5,714 bases of DNA from a bacterium. GTDB lineage: Bacteria > UBA9089. Numbering within the stretch: the stretch's first letter is position 1; every line of letters begins with the position of its first letter. Under the pieces are notes generated by a model that saw only the letters and a program-made list of their open reading frames with translations, was not told where the DNA came from and ran no database searches. A program made the translations under genes and the position numbers. This document shows positions 1 through 5,714 of the stretch, piece by piece. The stretch lies in NCBI GenBank assembly GCA_003485015.1, contig DNCN01000087.1:1-5714 (forward strand). Reading direction: 5' to 3'.

Positions 1-317
1 AGGGTTTCGAGGATAGCCAGAATATTCTCTTCCGTGCTCAGATGGTGGAAGACAGAGGGCTCCTGAGGTAGATAACTGATGCCGACCCTGGCCCTCTTGT
101 GTATGGCAAACTTCGTTATATCAAGATCATCAATCAGTACCTTCCCGCTATCAGGGCGAGTCAATCCAATAGCAATATGGAAGGTGGTGGTCTTGCCTGC
201 TCCATTTGGGCCTAGCAACCCTACTATCTCTCCTTGGTTGAGCTCTAAGCTCACTCTGTTAACTACTGCCCTCTTGCGGTAGCTTTTGGCTACGTTCTCC
301 AGATTGAGAGTTGCCAT
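1..317 (-). CDS. lptB: LPS export ABC transporter ATP-binding protein LptB (N-terminal part, runs off left edge)
   Basis: This is the 5' part of an ABC-transporter ATPase gene: 105 complete codons, with the rest lying beyond base 1. LptB is the cytoplasmic ATPase that pairs with LptF/LptG to pull lipopolysaccharide out of the inner membrane and push it along the LptC-LptA bridge. The Walker A motif GPNGAGKTT lies at residues 36-44, and the Q-loop lies in YLPQEPSVF (Q85), a form typical of LptB. The signature motif, Walker B and H-loop fall outside the window (the family is about 240 residues). I chose the ATG at 315-317 because the translation then begins MATL and runs straight into the first ABC strand, with a strong GAGGAAGGG site five bases upstream. 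It follows lptA by 43 bases on the same strand. ABC ATPases are similar to one another, so the name rests on the Q-loop context plus the lptC-lptA neighbours. Confidence 0.93.
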   Translation of the reverse strand, partial: MATLNLENVAKSYRKRAVVNRVSLELNQGEIVGLLGPNGAGKTTTFHIAIGLTRPDSGKVLIDDLDITKFAIHKRARVGISYLPQEPSVFHHLSTEENILAILET

Positions 318-322
318 TTAAA

Positions 323-331
323 CCCTTCCTC
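323..331 (-). promoter_or_regulatory. Ribosome binding site of lptB
   Basis: On the minus strand the bases read GAGGAAGGG, followed by TTTAA and the ATG of lptB. This long purine-rich Shine-Dalgarno match fixes the start codon of the truncated gene. The 43-base lptA-lptB gap (318-360) shows nothing else: no stem-loop followed by a T run and no clear promoter, so lptB is probably read from the same transcript as lptA. Confidence 0.75.
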
Positions 332-360
332 TTTACTATTTTGTCTTTGCGATATGGTAC

Positions 361-989
361 TTATGGAGGAGACTGGGTCAGGATAGTCCCCCGCACCCCT
401 CCCATTATCTGAAACCTATCCTCTTTGGTATAGACAGTAATCCCTTCACCATTAAGTCTACTCTCTGATCTAACCACCTGGGGGTTACCAGTCAAGATGA
501 GCCTCCCTTCTTCAGTGTAATAAACAGCCTCTTCGCTTCTGGCGATTAGGTCTTTGTAGTGAATCTCTACCCCGCCAGTAGCCACGGACTTCTTCTCCTT
601 GGAGAAATACTCTATCTTAGGAGAGGCAATCCGCAGATTGTCTTCTTCTTGCTGGCATACTGGATCTAGCGTAACAAACCCGCATTGCCTTAAACAATCG
701 TACTCGATGTATCCTCCGGTGATGACACTCTTAGTGAGAGAATCCACAATCCTGACCCTACCTTCTCCAATCATCTTCTCTATATTATCCAGTTCTCCCA
801 AGGCTTTAACCACAGATGCCTCGAGTTTAACCTCTTTACGGATAATAACTACATTTCCACTCAATATAGTGAGGTTGTTCTTCCTGTCCCAAACAGCATG
901 ATCAGCCTGAATTTCAATAGATTTTTCGTTCTTGGCCTCTACTGGAGGAAGAAAAATCAATACTAGTAAAAGAATACCAAGAATCTGTT

Positions 990-993
<4 letters not shown>
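361..993 (-). CDS. lptA: LptA/OstA-like periplasmic LPS transport protein
   Basis: This encodes a 210-residue exported protein of the OstA-like (LptA/LptD N-terminal) beta-jellyroll family. In the family, LptA forms the periplasmic bridge that carries LPS from LptC to LptD in the outer membrane. Residues 1-20 look like a signal peptide: a lysine near the start, a leucine-rich core, and a likely cut after VEA. The mature part is a string of short beta strands with the recurring family pattern, seen at ADHAVWD (30-36), LTILSGNVVI (41-50), VATGGVEIHY (137-146) and LILTGNPQVV (165-174). At about 190 mature residues it is somewhat longer than E. coli LptA. Three cysteines (C100, C104, C113) cluster in the middle, which is unusual for the family as I know it. 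The start overlaps the lptC stop as ATGA, and an AAGGA site lies seven bases upstream inside lptC, indicating translational coupling. The family is clear; a wider OstA-like role cannot be excluded. Confidence 0.88.
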
Positions 994-3169
<2,176 letters not shown>

Positions 3170-3209
3170 TTATCTACTCCTGATTTTACTCTGTAGAGAG
3201 ACCAGAAGA

Positions 3210-3250
3210 GGATTGGACGGGCTATTTTGCTCAATTAATTGCCCGAATCC
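3210..3250 (-). other. Bulged stem-loop in the pyrG leader
   Basis: Read as minus-strand RNA, GGAUUCGGGC (3250 to 3241) can pair with GCCCG (3222 to 3218) and AAUCC (3214 to 3210). This gives ten base pairs interrupted only by a three-base bulge (UCC, 3217 to 3215). The loop is 18 bases and, together with one stem base, contains the perfect 10-bp palindrome CAATTAATTG (3232-3241). There is no U run after the stem, so it is not a standard terminator. It could be a regulatory or mRNA-stabilising structure, a protein operator, or chance. Confidence 0.4.
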
Positions 3251-3259
3251 TGAAGATTC
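3245..3259 (-). other. Small hairpin that competes with the pyrG leader stem
   Basis: Minus-strand RNA reads GAAUC, a five-base loop, then GAUUC: a perfect but short five-pair stem. Its 3' arm (3249 to 3245) is part of the 5' arm of the larger stem, so the two structures cannot form fully together. Short five-pair hairpins also occur by chance, so this is recorded as a possible alternative fold rather than an established element. Confidence 0.25.
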
Positions 3260-3275
3260 ACAGTTAAGAAACAGA

Positions 3276-4496
3276 CTAAGTACAATAATGAGCATTTATC
3301 TCTACGTATCTTGGGCTCAAATCACAGGTAAGGGCTTCAGCTGTCTCCTTTCCCTGTTTTAGGTCAACGCCAATGATAATTTCTTTACCCTGCAAGATCC
3401 TTCTGGCCCTATTCCGATCAAAATTGATCTTCATCCCTCTCTGAACTACTTTGAGATCGTTAAGACAGAGATCTATCTTTTCGGGATCAATTGTATGCCC
3501 GGAATAGCCAATAGCAACCATTATCCGTCCGATATTGGGGTCACCTCCATAAATGGCACACTTGACCAGATTGGAAGTGGAAATGGTTCGAGCTATCCCT
3601 CTAGCCTCTTGGGAGGTTCTGGCACCCTTGACCCTAATCCGGATAAGCCGGGTGGCACCCTCCCCATCTCTAATAATCATCTCTGCCAACCGAGAGGTTG
3701 TATAATCAAGGGCCTCCTGAAGTCCTTGGTATGACATGCTCTTTTCATCATCAACATAAAAGTCTTTATTCATCCCGTTAGCCAAGAGAACGACTAAGTC
3801 ATTGGTGCTCGTATCTCTGTCGACGCTAATCATATTGAAGGAGCAATCAACTGAACGTTTAAGGAGCTTCCTCAATATCCTTGCTGGGATAGTAGCATCT
3901 GTGGCTATAAAAGCAAGCATCGTTGCCATTTGAGGATGGATCATCCCTGATCCTTTAGCCATTCCACCGATAGTAAAACTCTTTCTCCTTAGGTGGTATC
4001 TTAGGGCAAACTCCTTCTTGACCGTGTCTGTGGTCATGATCGCCTGGGCAGCTTCACTCCCATCCTTATCTCCCAGGAGTCTAACCAGCTTAGGAATTCC
4101 CCGTCTTATCTTCTCCATCGGCAATGGGTTACCGATAGTACCGGTCGAAGCAACAATTACAGATTCTGGGTCTATCCCAAGATTTACTGCTGTAAGGGTA
4201 GCCATCTCTGTAGCATCGGCAAGTCCCTGTAAGCCAGTAAGGGCATTGGCATTTCCTGAATTGATAATAATGGCTTGGGCTACACCCTTCCTGAATCTTT
4301 TACGATCAAGAGAGAGGGAGGCAGATTTGATCTTATTGGTGGTCATTACCCCAGCACAGCTTGCAGGTATGACGGAATAGACCAAAGCCAGATCTAAGCG
4401 GCCAGATTTTATTCCACAGTTGATTCCTCCTGCCTTTATACCTGGTACAGCTGTTATCCCGCCAGGTATCTCCTCTATCTTAGGCGTTTTCTTCAT
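3276..4496 (-). CDS. argJ: Arginine biosynthesis protein ArgJ (glutamate N-acetyltransferase / ornithine acetyltransferase)
   Basis: ArgJ moves the acetyl group from N-acetylornithine to glutamate, recycling it in the cyclic arginine pathway. Some members also use acetyl-CoA to make N-acetylglutamate. The 406-residue protein is full length. The precursor cuts itself between A191 and T192 within KGSGMIHPQMATML (181-194), giving alpha and beta chains with T192 as the new N-terminal nucleophile. The oxyanion-hole pair T118-G119 is in STGTIG, and N401 and the terminal T406 in INAHYCT match the conserved C-terminal active-site residues. The early motif PGI.AGG.N.GIK (18-30) is also present. The ATG overlaps the PASTA-protein stop as TGATG, and AGGAAGG lies nine bases upstream inside that gene. 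No other arg gene is nearby, so this copy sits outside a classical argCJBD cluster. Sequence alone cannot show whether it is mono- or bifunctional. Confidence 0.97.
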   Translation of the reverse strand: MKKTPKIEEIPGGITAVPGIKAGGINCGIKSGRLDLALVYSVIPASCAGVMTTNKIKSASLSLDRKRFRKGVAQAIIINSGNANALTGLQGLADATEMATLTAVNLGIDPESVIVASTGTIGNPLPMEKIRRGIPKLVRLLGDKDGSEAAQAIMTTDTVKKEFALRYHLRRKSFTIGGMAKGSGMIHPQMATMLAFIATDATIPARILRKLLKRSVDCSFNMISVDRDTSTNDLVVLLANGMNKDFYVDDEKSMSYQGLQEALDYTTSRLAEMIIRDGEGATRLIRIRVKGARTSQEARGIARTISTSNLVKCAIYGGDPNIGRIMVAIGYSGHTIDPEKIDLCLNDLKVVQRGMKINFDRNRARRILQGKEIIIGVDLKQGKETAEALTCDLSPRYVEINAHYCT

Positions 4497-5509
4497 CAGA
4501 GATTTCCTTCCTCAACTAACTCTCCATCGACATAGATGGAGATCTTTGCCCGACCTGTTATCGAGACCAAGGTTTCAATAGTTCGACCCGGTGCTTCTTT
4601 CTGGTTATACATCTCCCGTTTACCGCTATCATCCGTGACTACCATCCGAACCTGCTTATAGTAAAACCCCTCAGGAACCTTGAACCTAACAAGCTTAAGA
4701 TGTATCCTCTCAGCACCTTTGGGCTTAGGCTCCTTGGATTCTTTTTTATCCTTAGGGACCACTAAATCAGTTCTCTTAGAGACAACTAAGTCAACTTTGT
4801 CCGATGCTCTTACCCAACACCCATCTGGTGGCGATTGATCGATAATTATCCCCTTTGGCGCTCCCTCTTTATGGATCTCTTTTACCTGGTTGATAACTAA
4901 ACCCAGCTCTTTTATCTTCTGGAGGGTATCTTCAAGCTTCATGCCCACCAGTTTTGGCATCAGAAAAGATTTTGACCAATGCCCCTGACTGATGAGAAGA
5001 CTTACTGGTGTTCCCCTAACCACCTCGGTTCCAGGTAAAGGACTTTGAGCAATGATCTTCCCTTTTTCGGTCGCGGGAAGATACACGTAAGCTAAATATC
5101 CTGTTCTCAGTCCCCCCTTTCCTTCAATCGCTCCTGAGCGGAAGAGTATCTCTTTGGCTGAAGACAGAGTAAGTCCCCTTAAGTCAGGGACGACCACATC
5201 ACCTTTTTGCTCACAGACAATAACTTCCACCTCACGTCCACCTTTCGCTCTCCTTCCTGGAGAGGGATTTTGAGCGATGACATTGCCTATCGGGACTTCT
5301 CTTGAGAATCTCGAGGTTTTCTTAATCTTTAGCTTATGCTTTGCAAGGATATCAGAGGCAGACGCGAAGTCCTTCCCAGTCACATCAGGGACTACCACCT
5401 CTCGTTGGATAGGGGGGACAAAGAGGAGGGTAAAGAGGAAGGCGAAGATAGTCACAAGGATGAGGATAAGGGTCCATGTCAAAATTTTGATTAGGACGCT
5501 AAGGCGCAT
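4496..5509 (-). CDS. Membrane-anchored protein with three PASTA domains and no kinase domain
   Basis: This encodes a 337-residue protein. A short basic N-terminus and one hydrophobic segment (about 7-31) anchor it, with the rest predicted outside the inner membrane. Three PASTA repeats follow: about 36-98 (opening VVVPDVTGKD), 103-174 (VVVPDLRGLT) and 182-244 (LMPKLVGMK). Each carries the family's closing turn: IAQNPSPG at 78-85, IAQSPLPG at 153-160 and IDQSPPDG at 223-230. A Lys/Glu/Pro-rich linker (about 252-267) leads to a beta-rich module (about 269-337) that I cannot name. PASTA repeats bind peptidoglycan or its precursors in Ser/Thr kinases and penicillin-binding proteins, but neither catalytic domain is present here. 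A cell-wall binding or scaffolding role is inference. An in-frame TAG lies four codons upstream of the ATG, so the start is the first possible ATG, though its Shine-Dalgarno is weak. It is probably co-transcribed with argJ (TGATG overlap). Confidence 0.9.
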   Translation of the reverse strand: MRLSVLIKILTWTLILILVTIFAFLFTLLFVPPIQREVVVPDVTGKDFASASDILAKHKLKIKKTSRFSREVPIGNVIAQNPSPGRRAKGGREVEVIVCEQKGDVVVPDLRGLTLSSAKEILFRSGAIEGKGGLRTGYLAYVYLPATEKGKIIAQSPLPGTEVVRGTPVSLLISQGHWSKSFLMPKLVGMKLEDTLQKIKELGLVINQVKEIHKEGAPKGIIIDQSPPDGCWVRASDKVDLVVSKRTDLVVPKDKKESKEPKPKGAERIHLKLVRFKVPEGFYYKQVRMVVTDDSGKREMYNQKEAPGRTIETLVSITGRAKISIYVDGELVEEGNL

Positions 5510-5575
5510 CTTAATAATCTACAAACCATTACCACAGGACATACCTCGCTGACGCTCAATAGTATCTATCTTTAG

Positions 5576-5649
5576 AGCCCACAGCCGGAGTTGAACCGGC
5601 GACCTCATCCTTACCAAGGATGCGCTCTGACCTCCTGAGCTATGTGGGC
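5576..5649 (-). tRNA. tRNA-Thr (anticodon GGT)
   Basis: A complete 74-base cloverleaf can be folded on the minus strand. The acceptor arm is GCCCACA/TGTGGGC (seven Watson-Crick pairs), the D stem GCTC/GAGC with a nine-base loop, and the anticodon stem CATCC/GGATG with loop TTGGTAA. The T stem is GCCGG/CCGGC with loop TTCAACT. The anticodon GGT (5613-5615) reads threonine ACC/ACU codons. The G1-C72 and C2-G71 pairs agree with known threonine identity elements in E. coli. Position 73 is T and no CCA end is encoded, so a CCA-adding enzyme must finish the molecule. It is followed after 66 bases by the PASTA gene on the same strand, with no obvious terminator between them. Confidence 0.97.
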
Positions 5650-5659
5650 ATCTATCATA

Positions 5660-5690
5660 ATTATCATTACAAAACTTAGACACTTTCCAA
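5660..5690 (-). promoter_or_regulatory. Possible sigma70-type promoter of the tRNA-Thr gene
   Basis: On the minus strand TTGGAA (5685-5690) resembles a -35 box. An AT-rich run downstream offers GATAAT (5660-5665, 19-base spacer) or the less consensus ATGATA (5662-5667, 17-base spacer) as a -10 box, ending about ten bases before the mature tRNA 5' end. Spacing and match are imperfect, and the window stops shortly upstream, so an additional upstream tRNA or promoter cannot be excluded. Confidence 0.3.
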
Positions 5691-5714
5691 ATATAGGCTA
5701 ACTCCTTTAAATAT

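Larger units (their letters stand above)
3170..3275 (-). promoter_or_regulatory. argJ-pyrG intergenic leader with Shine-Dalgarno site
   Basis: This 106-base gap is the longest protein-gene spacer in the window. Immediately before the pyrG ATG the minus strand carries AGGAG (3177-3181) with a seven-base spacer. Further upstream are the structured elements listed separately. I find no convincing -35/-10 pair here and no GC-rich hairpin followed by a T run, so I cannot say whether pyrG starts a new transcript or is read through from argJ. The Bacillus-type pyrG attenuator (initial GGG run plus terminator) is not visible. Confidence 0.5.

Noticed and set aside
79..282. Plus-strand open frame of 67 codons near the left edge
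   Set aside because: It is antisense to the Walker A region of lptB, which is clearly the real gene.
3210..3250. Intrinsic terminator after argJ
   Set aside because: The stem is bulged with an 18-base loop, and the RNA after it reads UCUUCUGG rather than a U run, so a terminator call is not supported.
4018..4380. 120-codon plus-strand open frame opposite argJ, and similar ones at 599-901, 3495-3734 and 5277-5552
   Set aside because: All are antisense shadows of well-supported genes, without a recognisable protein family or a plausible independent context.
5546..5558. Near mirror-symmetric GAGCG/GCGAG sequence between the tRNA and the PASTA gene
   Set aside because: It is a mirror repeat, not an inverted repeat. 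It cannot form a hairpin and is short enough to be chance.
5576..5649. tRNA gene as an integration site for a mobile element
   Set aside because: No integrase gene, direct repeat of the tRNA end or compositional shift is visible on either side within the window.

Overview
The window comes from a bacterium with an LPS-type outer membrane. It carries consecutive lptC, lptA and lptB genes, which encode the inner-membrane, periplasmic and ATPase parts of the lipopolysaccharide export bridge. Base composition is moderate and slightly AT-rich. Arginine is written largely with AGA/AGG and isoleucine often with ATA, and the Shine-Dalgarno sites are purine-rich. The order PASTA protein-argJ-pyrG-lptC-lptA-lptB is not the gammaproteobacterial arrangement (kds genes-lptCAB-rpoN). 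I infer an uncultured diderm lineage, something like the Aerophobota/Omnitrophota-type candidate phyla, but this is a weak guess and the sequence alone does not fix the taxon.

Everything real lies on the minus strand, so transcription runs from the right end to the left. In that order the window holds: a tRNA-Thr(GGT) gene at 5576-5649 with a possible promoter upstream; a one-pass membrane protein with three PASTA repeats (4496-5509); argJ (3276-4496), which overlaps the PASTA stop by one base; a 106-base gap with a bulged stem-loop and an alternative hairpin; pyrG, CTP synthase (1556-3169); lptC (990-1565), overlapping pyrG by 10 bases; lptA (361-993), overlapping lptC by 4 bases (ATGA); and the first 105 codons of lptB (1-317), which runs off the left edge. 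Coding density is very high and no convincing intrinsic terminator is visible, so the genes from the PASTA protein to lptB may form one or two transcripts.

Functionally, lptC-lptA-lptB form an LPS-export block. CTP synthase upstream supplies CTP, which is needed to activate KDO (CMP-KDO) and phospholipid precursors, so its linkage to LPS export makes metabolic sense. ArgJ belongs to arginine biosynthesis and stands alone here. The PASTA protein is predicted to bind cell-wall material outside the inner membrane but has no kinase domain. No mobile element, CRISPR array or obvious new multi-gene system is present. The items most worth a second look are the kinase-less PASTA protein with its uncharacterised C-terminal module, the pyrG leader structure, and the direct translational linkage of pyrG to lptC.
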